Both the position numbers and the translations under genes were made by a program. Source: Dehalococcoidia bacterium (GTDB lineage: Bacteria; Chloroflexota; Dehalococcoidia; Tepidiformales; Tepidiformaceae). From it: a stretch of DNA of 54,275 nucleotides. Below, piece by piece: positions 17,689 to 26,297 of the stretch. How positions within the stretch are numbered: the stretch's first letter is position 1; the number at the start of each line of letters is the position of its first letter. The stretch spans positions 1-54,275 of the forward strand of contig SKSF01000118.1 in assembly GCA_007118095.1 (NCBI GenBank). The letters run 5' to 3'. The notes under the pieces were generated by a model. The model was not told the origin of the DNA, made no database searches, and saw nothing but the letters and a program-made list of their open reading frames with translations.

Positions 17689-18975
17689 CTAAGGCTCCCC
17701 GATCCGCTCCTCGATCCACGGCACGACCAGGTCGATGAGCCGCTCACGTGGGTCCTCGAGCTGCGCACCGTGTTCGCCGACCGGGTTGAGGTAGTGGTCG
17801 GCCCAGGGCAACTCGACGAGCGTCTTGTCGTCCGCCCCGCTCTTGTGCAATAACTCTTCCTGCTCCGCCGGGAAGATATCGCAGTCCCCGTCCGCGTAAA
17901 CGATGAGCGTTGGCACCGTGACATGCTGGATCGAATCCGGCAGGTCAGCCTGGCTGCTCAGGCCACTCCACGTCGAAAGCCACGCGCGTGGGGTCATGAC
18001 ACGAGCCAGTCCGCCATACCCGTAGTTCCCGATAATCGGGTCCCCCGGCGAAAAGATGCTCCCGAGCGGCCGCTTGCTCGGGTCGATGGAAGGATCGAGA
18101 TATGCCGGGTTTGCCAGGGTCCGGTAGATGATCATGTAGCGCCCGAGCCGGGCACGCCGCGTCACATATGACCGCATGTCTGCGGGCAGCGTTTCGAACC
18201 CGGAGTCCTTCAGCTGCCCGCGGAAGTATGCGCGTTCCGCAAGGTATTCCCGCGCGATCATGTCGAGCCGGCGGCATCGCTCCCGCTGGCGGTGCCGGTA
18301 TGCGGAGACCCATGCCGCCTCGTAGCTGCTGGCCTCTGGATACGGTCGGTACCCGTTCTCCGGGTTGTACATATCCCATTCCGGGTCGTAGCTTGCCGGG
18401 TCCTGCTCATCGGTCACCGAAGGATCAAGCACATTCAACAGGAACCGCCCCTCGCCCAGGTGCGCGGCGACGGTGATATACACGTCGCCCGGGTACATAA
18501 CCTCGTCTCTCAGGTTCACCGGTTCGCCGCCCGGCGTGTGCGTGATCCGGTCGACTGGCGCCTGCTCCGCTTGCGATTGATAGAAGCCGAGCAGCGACCC
18601 GCCCCCGCTGTTCCCCAGCAAGACTACCCGTTCGAAGCCACGGTTCCGGAGATAGCGCATACCCGCGGCGACATCGAACAGCAAGCGCTCGTGCACCATG
18701 TCGGTGTCGTTGTTCAGGTAGCGGCTGTTGTGTCCGAACACGGCATAGCCGCGGGCCGTCAGCCCGGGCACGACATAATGGCGCGTAAATTCGCCGCGCG
18801 GGTGCATCAGGTAGACGGCCGTCCGCGGTTCGTGATGCTGCGGCAGGTAGAGGATGCCGAAGCTCTGCGCCGTGTCGCTTGCTTCGAGCCACGACACATC
18901 GCGGCGGATTGAATCGTCGAGCGTGCTAAACGCGAAAGGTAGCCGTCGTCCCCGGCCTGCCGATGGGTCTGTCAC
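17689..18975 (-). CDS. alpha/beta hydrolase family protein
   Basis: A 428-residue protein with an alpha/beta hydrolase core: AVYLMHPRGEF (oxyanion region), nucleophile elbow GNSGGGS, DGDCDIFP (acid) and the final WADHYLNP (His). Between the core halves lies a large insert of about 150 residues (MYNPENGYRP to RRARLGRYM), which is probably a lid. The gene stands alone and the substrate is unknown. GTG at 18975 is preferred because GGGAGGG lies upstream; the frame extends to 19011 without support. It is convergent with the PH-domain gene, 12 bases apart. Confidence 0.8.
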   Translation of the reverse strand: MTDPSAGRGRRLPFAFSTLDDSIRRDVSWLEASDTAQSFGILYLPQHHEPRTAVYLMHPRGEFTRHYVVPGLTARGYAVFGHNSRYLNNDTDMVHERLLFDVAAGMRYLRNRGFERVVLLGNSGGGSLLGFYQSQAEQAPVDRITHTPGGEPVNLRDEVMYPGDVYITVAAHLGEGRFLLNVLDPSVTDEQDPASYDPEWDMYNPENGYRPYPEASSYEAAWVSAYRHRQRERCRRLDMIAREYLAERAYFRGQLKDSGFETLPADMRSYVTRRARLGRYMIIYRTLANPAYLDPSIDPSKRPLGSIFSPGDPIIGNYGYGGLARVMTPRAWLSTWSGLSSQADLPDSIQHVTVPTLIVYADGDCDIFPAEQEELLHKSGADDKTLVELPWADHYLNPVGEHGAQLEDPRERLIDLVVPWIEERIGEP

Positions 18976-19043
18976 GCGATCCCTCCCGCGGCCAGGCTGA
19001 CCGCGGGCCAATCTTAGCCCCGGCGGCCTGTGCCGTGCACCAG

Positions 19044-19592
19044 CTAGGGAGTACCGTCCAGGATGCGCTCGGCGACGGTCTGCCGCAGGTCCGCCTGCTC
19101 ACCTTCGTCCGGGCCCAGGACCTGGGTCACGACCACGACCCGCTCAGTCCGGTACACATCCGTCCACACCCGGTTGTTGTGGTCGTCGGGCTCTGCGGTC
19201 ACATATGCCGTGTCCTCGGTGCCAAGGCTCAGCGACTCTGCATCGACCTGTTCGGCCTCGGCGCCAAAGAACAGTTCGGGTGGCGGGTTCGCGAGCTGTT
19301 CCACGAAGTTCGAGTAGAGCAGCTGTGCCTGGTCATCATCCTCCGCCACCTGGATCACCGACAGCACCTGCCGGGCGCCATCGCTGCTCGAGTACAGGGC
19401 GCGACGACTATCCAGCCCGCTATCGAGGACACCGCCCTCGTCTTCGCTCACCAGCGGAAGGTCCAGGTCATCGAATTCCGGCGTTAGTCCTTCCGCCGTG
19501 ACATCGTCCCACTGGTCTCCACTGCCGCACGCCACGAGGACGAAGGCAAGGGAAAGTGCACATAACGAGGGAAACAGGCGGTTGGTTCGCAT
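19044..19592 (-). CDS. putative lipoprotein
   Basis: A 182-residue protein beginning MRTNRLFPSLCALSL, a lipoprotein signal with lipobox LVAC. The mature part is acidic with alternating strands, ending in VVVVTQVLGPDEGEQADL. No family is recognised. The ATG at 19592 is chosen because it places a normal signal peptide at the N-terminus; the frame is open to 19628. A TACAAT box at 19631-19636 (minus strand) could be the promoter, giving a leader of about 32 bases. Confidence 0.7.
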   Translation of the reverse strand: MRTNRLFPSLCALSLAFVLVACGSGDQWDDVTAEGLTPEFDDLDLPLVSEDEGGVLDSGLDSRRALYSSSDGARQVLSVIQVAEDDDQAQLLYSNFVEQLANPPPELFFGAEAEQVDAESLSLGTEDTAYVTAEPDDHNNRVWTDVYRTERVVVVTQVLGPDEGEQADLRQTVAERILDGTP

Positions 19593-19688
19593 AGAGATTC
19601 GCGGACACGTGCCATCACACGTAACCATCGATTGTACGGCTCATCTCCTTGCATGCATTTACCGGTCGGCTCGCGCCCAATGCCGTAT

Positions 19689-21029
19689 TCAAACGAGGTC
19701 AAGCGACGCCAGTGCCATCTCAAAGCCTGGTAGCAGGCGGTGGTCGAATCGCGTGCTACCGAGTCCGCGGATGACTTCCATCGCATCTTCGGCGGTCATC
19801 GCCGGACGGTAGGATCGTTCCGACGTCAGCGCGATGAAGACCTCGGCCATCCCGATGATCTGTGCTTCGACCGGGACCTCCTCCTCCTCGAGCATCCCCG
19901 GGTAGCCTTTCCCATCGATCCGCTCGTGGTGGCAGCCAATCCACCAGGCGACTGCCCCAAATCCTGGCAGTTCGCTCACGATGTCGCGGGCATAGGTCGG
20001 GTGCATCTGCATCGCCGCCATCTCGTCGACGGTGAGGATGTCGGGTTTGCGCATGAGCGACACCGGCACACCCAGTGTGCCAAGGTCCTGCAGTAATGCC
20101 GCCGCCTCGACCAGTGCGGTGCGGCCCTCGGACATCCCGTGTTCCCGCGCGATGACCCTCGAAAGGTCGGCAACGCGCCGGCCGTGCCCCCGAGGCCGGT
20201 TGCCACGGTCATCCACCACATCGCTGACGACCCCGAGCATGTCGATCAGGTCCCCGGGCGGTAGCGCATCGCTCGAATCCACCATCATCAGCTGGACGTG
20301 CATCTCGTTGTCGTAGAGGCCGAGCCAGAACTCGTCCTGCCGGGCAGCACGATCCATCGCCTCGGCAATTCGCGGGTCGATCTCGATGCCTGACATTTCG
20401 CTGATGAGTTCTGGACCGCGCCGCCGGACAAGGAGCGGTGACACATCGTGGTCGATCATCGACTCGAGCCGGTCCGAGGCCGCGACGATGCGTGATACCC
20501 AGCCCCCGCGTTCGCGGCCCGTCTGTTGCACCAGGTGGAACCCCGACCAGCGGTCGTGGTGCTGTTCGATCGCCGCCGCAACCCCCTCTGAGAGCCCCAG
20601 CTTCCGGGCTGTCCGCGCCCCGGCGATACAATGCGTGGCGACGGCCTCCGCGATGTGGGTGTGGGTCGTGTTTCCGTCGCGTTCCGCATCGGCGCCGTAT
20701 GGCGACATCGGCCGGAGGCTGCTCACCTGGTCCGGGTCCGTAAAGATGGTGCTGGCCATCCCAACGTCATGCAGCAGCCCGCCGAAGAACGCTTCCTCCA
20801 CCTGCCGCGAAGGCAGGTGGAGTTCCTGCGCGACAGACAGCGCGATATGCGCGACCCGCTGCGCATGCCCCGGGCGACGGTTCTCGGCCAGGTCGAAAGC
20901 GCGGCTCAGCGCCGTGAGTACCGCACCCCGTGTGAGCGCTGGCAGCCCCGAGAGGTCGTCCTCAAGGTAGAGGGCCCCGTCCAGGGATCCCGCCCGCACG
21001 GTTTCCAGATACTGTGGGTCAGACGGCAT
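19689..21029 (-). CDS. tandem HD / HD-GYP domain protein
   Basis: A protein of about 446 residues with two HD-type domains in a row (numbering from a GTG two codons upstream of the ATG). Domain 1 keeps His57, His89-Asp90 (LLHDVG), His159-His160 and Asp188 but has no GYP motif. Domain 2 carries the HD-GYP hallmark HHERIDGKGYP (369-379) and the final RSYRP, but its HD is Gln316-Asp317 (LLQDLG) and the later Ala-Asp is Ala-Glu (GMAEVF). Canonical HD-GYP proteins hydrolyse cyclic di-GMP; activity here is doubtful for domain 2. No other c-di-GMP gene is nearby. Possible start also at the GTG 21035. Confidence 0.85.
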   Translation of the reverse strand: MPSDPQYLETVRAGSLDGALYLEDDLSGLPALTRGAVLTALSRAFDLAENRRPGHAQRVAHIALSVAQELHLPSRQVEEAFFGGLLHDVGMASTIFTDPDQVSSLRPMSPYGADAERDGNTTHTHIAEAVATHCIAGARTARKLGLSEGVAAAIEQHHDRWSGFHLVQQTGRERGGWVSRIVAASDRLESMIDHDVSPLLVRRRGPELISEMSGIEIDPRIAEAMDRAARQDEFWLGLYDNEMHVQLMMVDSSDALPPGDLIDMLGVVSDVVDDRGNRPRGHGRRVADLSRVIAREHGMSEGRTALVEAAALLQDLGTLGVPVSLMRKPDILTVDEMAAMQMHPTYARDIVSELPGFGAVAWWIGCHHERIDGKGYPGMLEEEEVPVEAQIIGMAEVFIALTSERSYRPAMTAEDAMEVIRGLGSTRFDHRLLPGFEMALASLDLV

Positions 21030-21035
21030 GCGCAC

Positions 21036-21572
21036 CCCCGCGCGGCATCACAAACCAGGACGCCTACCGTGGTTATCGGCGACCCCGCCGGGGGCGCGAA
21101 AGGGCGATTCGTGAATGTTCGTAGGCTTCGTCACGGATCTGCGGGGTCTCCCGGATGACAAAGGGTGGCAGACGGGTTTCCACCACACCAGCCTGCATAT
21201 GTGAAGACGGTGCACATACAGCGCGAGCCGCCTAAAATGCGGGGTAACGACAGGCGGCGGTGCGCGAAAGATGTGCAACCGGCAGCGCTGAGCGTTACCA
21301 TAGAGAAAAGCATGCATCTTGGTCGGCTCCAGCCATTGCAGCGAGCACGATTGGCCAGCGCGCCACTCGCGGAGCGACCCATACGTACAGACCGGCTCCC
21401 TTCATCGCCAGGGCATACAGCGCGCATCGTCAGGACGCTGCGCCCCATCCGCGCGCCCGTGATGATGCCTGGTACCGAGGAATCCCGGGGCAATGCGCCC
21501 CAGGCAACGACAACGTATCCTCTGCAACCACGGCTGCATGGGGAACAAAAAGAGGGTGAATAGCAGAGCGCA
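21036..21572. other. 537-base gene-free region upstream of korA
   Basis: I see no gene here. Open frames exist on both strands but look like GC-driven noise. Visible structure includes an inverted repeat TATGTG-N9-CACATA at 21198-21218 and a nested hairpin at 21467-21505 (outer GCCTG/CAGGC, inner GGGC/GCCC). It probably contains the promoters for korA and for the divergent HD-domain gene and may give korAB a long 5' leader. I recognise no known riboswitch class. A modest AGAGGG purine tract lies about 17 bases before the korA ATG. Confidence 0.4.
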
Positions 21573-23483
21573 ATGACTACAGAATCACCAGCCCGCCAAG
21601 ACCGTGAGGTGCAACGCCTCGAGCGCGTAACGGTCCGCTTCGCCGGGGACTCCGGCGATGGGATGCAGCTCACCGGGACGCAGTTCACCAAGACCACTGC
21701 CATCTTCGGCAACGACCTGGCGACACTGCCCGACTTCCCGGCCGAGATACGCGCTCCCACCGGTTCTCTCCCGGGTGTCTCCGGCTTCCAGATCTCCTTT
21801 TCGAGTTCGGACATCCGTACTCCGGGTGACCAGCCCGACGCACTCGTCGCAATGAACCCGGCGGCGCTGAAGACGAATATCGGCGACTTGCGGCCTGGCG
21901 GCCTCGTGATTGTCGACGAAGAGGAGTTCAGCCGTTCCAACCTCAAGAAGGCCGGATACGAGCAGAGCCCACTCGAAGACGGGACGCTTTCCGCGTTCCA
22001 GGTAGTGCCCATCAATATCACCCGCCAGAATGAGCTCGCGCTCGAAGAGGTCGACCTGCCTTCGAAGCAGAAGTTCCAGTCGCGGAACTTCTACGCGCTC
22101 GGCCTCGTGCTCTGGCTTTATGGCCGGTCCATCGAACCGACAGTGAAGTGGGCCGAAGCACGATTCGGGCGCAACCCGGCGGTCCTCGATGCCAACCTCC
22201 GGGCCCTCAAGGCCGGTTACAACTTCGGCGATACCACGGAACTTTTTCAGGTCCGCTACGAAGTTCCCCCGGCCACCGTCGAGCCCGGCCTGTACCGTCA
22301 CATCAGCGGAAACGAGGCGACGGCGCTCGGCTTTCTTGCAGCCTCCATCAAGGCAGACCTGCCGCTCTTCTATGCGAGCTACCCAATCACGCCCGCGTCC
22401 GATGTGCTCCACGAGCTCTCGAGGCACCGCAACTTCGGCGTGAAGACGTTCCAGGCGGAAGACGAAATCGCCGCCATGGGCGCTGCGATTGGCGCCGCCT
22501 ACGGTGGCTCACTCGCACTGACAGGCACCAGTGGCCCGGGCCTCGCGCTCAAGAGCGAAGCGCTCAACCTCGCCATCATGACCGAGCTCCCGCTCGTCGT
22601 CATCGATGTCCAGCGCGCCGGTCCCAGCACGGGGATGCCTACCAAGACCGAGCAGTCAGACCTCTTGCAGGCGATGTTTGGCCGCAACGGCGACTCCGCC
22701 ATCGCCATTGTCGCCCCTGCTACACCGGCCGACTGCTTCCACATGGCGATCGAGGCCTATCGCATCGCGCTCAAGTACATGGTCCCCGTCATCTATCTGA
22801 GCGACGGGTACCTGGGCAATGGTTCCGAGCCGTGGAAGATCCCGGATATGGGCGACATTCCGGAGATCGCGTCACATTTCGCCGATCCGTCCACGACGGA
22901 CTTCCAGCCCTACAAGCGCGACCCCGAAACCCTTGCCCGCCCCTGGGCCATCCCCGGGACGCCTGGCCTCGAACACCGCATCGGTGGTCTCGAGAAATCG
23001 TCCGAGACCGGTGACATCTCCTACGAGCCCGAGAACCACCACAAGATGACGCTCTACCGGAACAACCGGGTCGCGAACATCCAGCACGACATTCCGCCCC
23101 TCGAAGTCCAGGGCCCTGAAAGCGGCGACCTGCTCGTCCTGGGCTGGGGCGGGACCTACGGCGCCATCGTCTCGGCCGCCGAGAACGCGCGCGCCCAGGG
23201 CAAGAGCGTCGCCAGCGCCCAGGTGCGCTATCTCAACCCATTCCCCGCCAACCTTGGCGAAGTGTTGTCGCGTTACGACAAGGTGCTCATCCCCGAGCTC
23301 AACATGGGGCAGCTCTCCATGCTTGTGCGGGCGAAGTACCTGGTCGACGCCGTTCCCTTCAACAAGATTGCGGGGCAACCATTCAAAATTGCAGAGATCG
23401 AAGCCAAGATCGACGAAGTTCTCGGCCTCCGCGGGCCTTACGAACTCGACTTCGGTCCGACTTCGAACCTGGGAGGAGCCTAG
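21573..23483 (+). CDS. korA: 2-oxoacid:ferredoxin oxidoreductase, fused gamma-alpha subunit (KorA type)
   Basis: A 636-residue subunit with an N-terminal gamma domain (about 18-200, GDSGDGMQ at 25-32) fused to the alpha/pyrimidine-binding domains (ISGNEATALGF, FYASYPITPASDVLHEL, FQAEDEIAAMGAAIGAAY, GTSGPGLALKSEALNLA) and a C-terminal domain (LVLGWGGTYGAIVSA). With KorB it oxidatively decarboxylates a 2-oxo acid, most likely 2-oxoglutarate, to the acyl-CoA while reducing ferredoxin. This layout matches the KorAB class known from mycobacteria. Substrate is inferred. It lies three bases before korB. Confidence 0.9.
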   Translation: MTTESPARQDREVQRLERVTVRFAGDSGDGMQLTGTQFTKTTAIFGNDLATLPDFPAEIRAPTGSLPGVSGFQISFSSSDIRTPGDQPDALVAMNPAALKTNIGDLRPGGLVIVDEEEFSRSNLKKAGYEQSPLEDGTLSAFQVVPINITRQNELALEEVDLPSKQKFQSRNFYALGLVLWLYGRSIEPTVKWAEARFGRNPAVLDANLRALKAGYNFGDTTELFQVRYEVPPATVEPGLYRHISGNEATALGFLAASIKADLPLFYASYPITPASDVLHELSRHRNFGVKTFQAEDEIAAMGAAIGAAYGGSLALTGTSGPGLALKSEALNLAIMTELPLVVIDVQRAGPSTGMPTKTEQSDLLQAMFGRNGDSAIAIVAPATPADCFHMAIEAYRIALKYMVPVIYLSDGYLGNGSEPWKIPDMGDIPEIASHFADPSTTDFQPYKRDPETLARPWAIPGTPGLEHRIGGLEKSSETGDISYEPENHHKMTLYRNNRVANIQHDIPPLEVQGPESGDLLVLGWGGTYGAIVSAAENARAQGKSVASAQVRYLNPFPANLGEVLSRYDKVLIPELNMGQLSMLVRAKYLVDAVPFNKIAGQPFKIAEIEAKIDEVLGLRGPYELDFGPTSNLGGA

Positions 23484-23486
23484 TCT

Positions 23487-24530
23487 ATGACTGCGCCCGC
23501 AACGAACGGAAAAACCGGCGACGGTGAAGAGCTCCCCGTCCTCACGAAGAAGGACTTCACCTCAGACCAGGAAGTGCGCTGGTGCCCCGGGTGTGGCGAC
23601 TACGCCATCCTGGCCCAGATGCAGAAGATGCTCCCGGACCTCAAGATCCCCCGGGAGAACATCGCCTTCATCAGCGGCATCGGCTGCTCCAGCCGCTTCC
23701 CCTACTACGTCGAGACGTACGGGTTCCACAGCATCCACGGCCGTGCGCCAACGATCGCCACTGGACTCAAGCTCACCCGGCCTGAACTCACCGTATTCGT
23801 CGTTACCGGCGACGGCGATGGGCTCAGTATCGGCGGGAACCACCTGCTCCACGCCATGCGCCGGAACCTCGACATCACCATCATCCTCTTCAACAACCGC
23901 ATCTACGGGCTCACCAAGGGCCAGTTTTCACCCACGTCCGAGCTGGGCAAGGTCACGAAGTCCTCGCCCTACGGCACAACCGAGATGCCCTTGAACCCGA
24001 CCCGCATCGCTATCGCGGCCGGGGCAACCTTCGTCGCTCGCGCCGTCGACCGCGATACCAAACACCTGGAACAGGTCCTCTACGAAGCGGCCCAGCACAA
24101 GGGCACGTCCTTCGTCGAGGTCTACCAGAACTGCAACATCTTCAACGACGGCGCATTCGCTGCCTTCACGGATAAAGACGTGCGCGACGACCGCATGCTC
24201 TACCTCGAAGACGGCCAGCCGCTCCGTTTCGGCAAGGAGCGCCAGCACGGCATCAAGCTCAATGGCTTCCTCCCCGAAGTTGAGTGGGACGCGCCAGAAG
24301 ATGCGGAGCTGCTCGTGCACGACGCGGCCACGCCGCACACCAACCTCGCCAATATCCTCGCGCATATGGATTACCCGGACTTCCCCGTACCCGTCGGCAT
24401 CTTCCGGAGGGTCGAAGCCCCGCGGTATGAAGAAATGCTCGAAGAACAGGTACAGGACGCGCGGGAGCGCGCGGCGCCCGAGTTCGAGCCGCTCTTGCAT
24501 GGCAGCGAGACCTGGCGGGTCAACGACTAA
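23487..24530 (+). CDS. korB: 2-oxoacid:ferredoxin oxidoreductase, beta subunit (KorB type)
   Basis: A 347-residue TPP- and iron-sulfur-binding subunit. Cys33 and Cys36 (RWCPGCGDY), Cys67 (GIGCSSRF) and Cys216 (YQNCNIF) are placed to bind one [4Fe-4S] cluster. The TPP motif is GDGDGLSIGGNHL (109-121) with Asn-Asn at 136-137. It forms the catalytic core with KorA. The stop-to-start gap from korA is three bases. A strong terminator follows, so korAB is probably a two-gene operon. The reduced ferredoxin could also feed the FTR-like protein in this window, but that is speculation. Confidence 0.92.
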   Translation: MTAPATNGKTGDGEELPVLTKKDFTSDQEVRWCPGCGDYAILAQMQKMLPDLKIPRENIAFISGIGCSSRFPYYVETYGFHSIHGRAPTIATGLKLTRPELTVFVVTGDGDGLSIGGNHLLHAMRRNLDITIILFNNRIYGLTKGQFSPTSELGKVTKSSPYGTTEMPLNPTRIAIAAGATFVARAVDRDTKHLEQVLYEAAQHKGTSFVEVYQNCNIFNDGAFAAFTDKDVRDDRMLYLEDGQPLRFGKERQHGIKLNGFLPEVEWDAPEDAELLVHDAATPHTNLANILAHMDYPDFPVPVGIFRRVEAPRYEEMLEEQVQDARERAAPEFEPLLHGSETWRVND

Positions 24531-24553
24531 GCGTCGCGCTCAACGGCAACTGT

Positions 24554-24587
24554 AACGAAGCCGGGCCACGTGCCCGGCTTTCGTTTT
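24554..24587 (+). terminator. Rho-independent terminator after korAB
   Basis: A GC-rich hairpin (AAGCCGGGC paired with GCCCGGCTT around CACGT, extended by AACG/CGTT past one bulged T) followed by TTTT. It sits 24 bases after the korB stop. Confidence 0.85.
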
Positions 24588-24637
24588 GCTCCTCGCCCTG
24601 TGCATGCCCTAGGCAATGTGGATATGTGCATCCTGTT

Positions 24638-24689
24638 GGCCTATGGGAGCCAGAGCTCGTATCCTTGAGTCATAGGCCATAGCTATGGC
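24638..24689. promoter_or_regulatory. palindromic operator region upstream of the LysR gene
   Basis: It contains GGCCTATG (24638-24645) with its inverted copy CATAGGCC (24671-24678), and a perfect 14-base palindrome GCCATAGCTATGGC (24676-24689). This is the kind of CTAT/ATAG dyad that LysR regulators bind, so autoregulation is plausible. The palindrome covers the upstream ATG at 24685, which argues that translation starts at 24706. Confidence 0.5.
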
Positions 24690-24705
24690 TGCGAGGTTAG
24701 CCAAC

Positions 24706-25605
24706 ATGGAGCTGTCACAGCTCGACGCCTTTATCACAGCGGCCGAGTGCGGCAGCTTCAGTCGCGCAGCCGAAGTGTTGAACGTCGCGCAACCGTCGCT
24801 CAGCAACCGCATCCAGTCGCTGGAACGAGAGGTCGGCCAGACGCTCTTCGAACGTATGGGTCGCGGGGTGAAGCTCACCGACGCCGGCATCGCCTTCCTC
24901 CCGTACGCTCAGCGTGCAATCCGCACCCTCGGAGACGGCCTGTTCGTCCTGGAGGGCACCCGCGAAGGAACCATGGGGCGGCTCACGATTGGCACAGCCC
25001 CCGCTGTTGGCACCTATGTCCTCCCACGGCTGCTCAAGGCTTTCCACGATAACCACAACGGGGTCGATGTCTCCGTCCGGACCGGCCACTCCGAAGACAT
25101 CCTCCAAATGGTGCTCGAAGACGAGGTCCAGGTCGGCTTCGGACGCCCCATTTCTCACCCCGAGGTGCGCACCCTCACCCTCTACCGTGACGAGCTCGTC
25201 CTCGTGCTGTCGTCGAACCACCGCTTTGCCAAGCGCGGCGTCGTCAATATTCCCGACCTCGAAGGCGAATCCCTCATCGTCTTCGACCGCGAGTCCAGTT
25301 ACTACACGCTCATCCTCGGGTTGTTCCGTGACATGGGCCTGCTGCCGCATCAGCAGATGTTCCTGGACAGCATCGAGGCCACGAAGAAGATGGTGGAGCA
25401 GAACCTTGGCATCGCCCTCCTCCCCGCCGTGTCTGTCGACCGCGAAATCAAACTCGGGACGCTTCATAAAGTCCATCTCGATACCCCCGAGCCCGTCCAT
25501 CGCGACATCGCCATGATGTACCGGCGCAACAAGCCACAATCGGGGCCTATGGAATCGTTCCTCTCGCTCGTGGCCGAGATCTACGCGGTGCAGCTTCCCG
25601 CCTGA
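24706..25605 (+). CDS. LysR-family transcriptional regulator
   Basis: A 299-residue regulator with an N-terminal winged helix-turn-helix (about 1-60; FSRAAEVLNVAQPSLSNRIQ is the HTH) and a C-terminal effector-binding domain (about 87-290) resembling the CysB/Cbl-like fold. I choose ATG 24706 (SD GAGGT eight bases upstream) over ATG 24685, which lies within a palindrome. It overlaps the PHP gene by one base (TGATG). The effector is unknown; the neighbouring korAB operon is an obvious candidate target. Confidence 0.9.
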   Translation: MELSQLDAFITAAECGSFSRAAEVLNVAQPSLSNRIQSLEREVGQTLFERMGRGVKLTDAGIAFLPYAQRAIRTLGDGLFVLEGTREGTMGRLTIGTAPAVGTYVLPRLLKAFHDNHNGVDVSVRTGHSEDILQMVLEDEVQVGFGRPISHPEVRTLTLYRDELVLVLSSNHRFAKRGVVNIPDLEGESLIVFDRESSYYTLILGLFRDMGLLPHQQMFLDSIEATKKMVEQNLGIALLPAVSVDREIKLGTLHKVHLDTPEPVHRDIAMMYRRNKPQSGPMESFLSLVAEIYAVQLPA

Positions 25606-26195
25606 TGCTGATCGACCTCCACTGTCACACAGCGCCGTACTCAAGCTGCAGCTCACTCTCGCCGGCCGAGCTCCTTTCCCTGGCCGAGGAGCGCGGCTTG
25701 GGCGGCGTTTGCCTCACTGAGCACGACACCTGGTGGCCTGCCGAGGAGCTCGAGGCGCTACGGCAAACGACCAGCCTGCTCGTCGTCGCCGGCGTTGAAT
25801 TTACGACCGATGCAGGGCACGCGTTGGCGTTTGGTATCCCCGCCGGGGCGAAGGTCCTCGCGTCTGGAGACGCGGTATCCGCCAGTGCCGCGGAATCTGG
25901 CGGAGTGGTATTCCTCGCCCATCCCGCCCGCGATGGCCTCCTCCGCGTCACCGCCGAAACCGTGCGGTGTTTTGATTCTGTCGAAGCTGCCAATGGTTCC
26001 GACTCGCGACTGCAAAATATGGCCGCCGCGGGGCTGGCAAAGGGCTTCCGCCTTCCGGGCATCGGGGGCTCTGATGCACACACGCCAGCCGAAGTTGGCC
26101 GCTGCGCAACACGGTTCACTCTTCCCGTTGGGGACGAAACGGCATTAGTCGCTGCGCTCCGCGCTGGCGCCTACGAAGCGGTCCACTGTGAATAA
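25605..26195 (+). CDS. PHP-domain metal-dependent phosphoesterase-like protein
   Basis: A 196-residue PHP protein. The metal-site motifs appear in order: DLHCHT at the N-terminus, TEHDTW, GVEFT, FLAHPAR and the final GSDAHT, which should bind two or three divalent metals. Family members hydrolyse phosphoesters such as 3'-phosphoadenosine nucleotides or short nucleic-acid ends. Length is short but complete. Its ATG uses the last base of the LysR stop, so the two are translationally coupled and may function together. Confidence 0.82.
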   Translation: MLIDLHCHTAPYSSCSSLSPAELLSLAEERGLGGVCLTEHDTWWPAEELEALRQTTSLLVVAGVEFTTDAGHALAFGIPAGAKVLASGDAVSASAAESGGVVFLAHPARDGLLRVTAETVRCFDSVEAANGSDSRLQNMAAAGLAKGFRLPGIGGSDAHTPAEVGRCATRFTLPVGDETALVAALRAGAYEAVHCE

Positions 26196-26297
26196 ACTGC
26201 GGTTTTGCTCCCCCGCTTGACCCCGCCAAAACGAAAGGGGCGCGCCGACGCCAGTCACACTGATACCCTCTCAGTGGGAACGGCAGGCGCACACCTC

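Noticed and set aside
21198-21218. CRP/FNR-type site upstream of korA
   Set aside because: The TGTG-N9-CACA spacing is one base longer than the CRP spacing and the flanks do not match, so only an unspecified inverted repeat is reported.
21165-21563. Possible 132-residue gene in the korA upstream region
   Set aside because: No ribosome site, no hydrophobic core or motif, Arg/Pro-rich composition as in random GC-rich frames; an opposing minus-strand frame covers the same bases.
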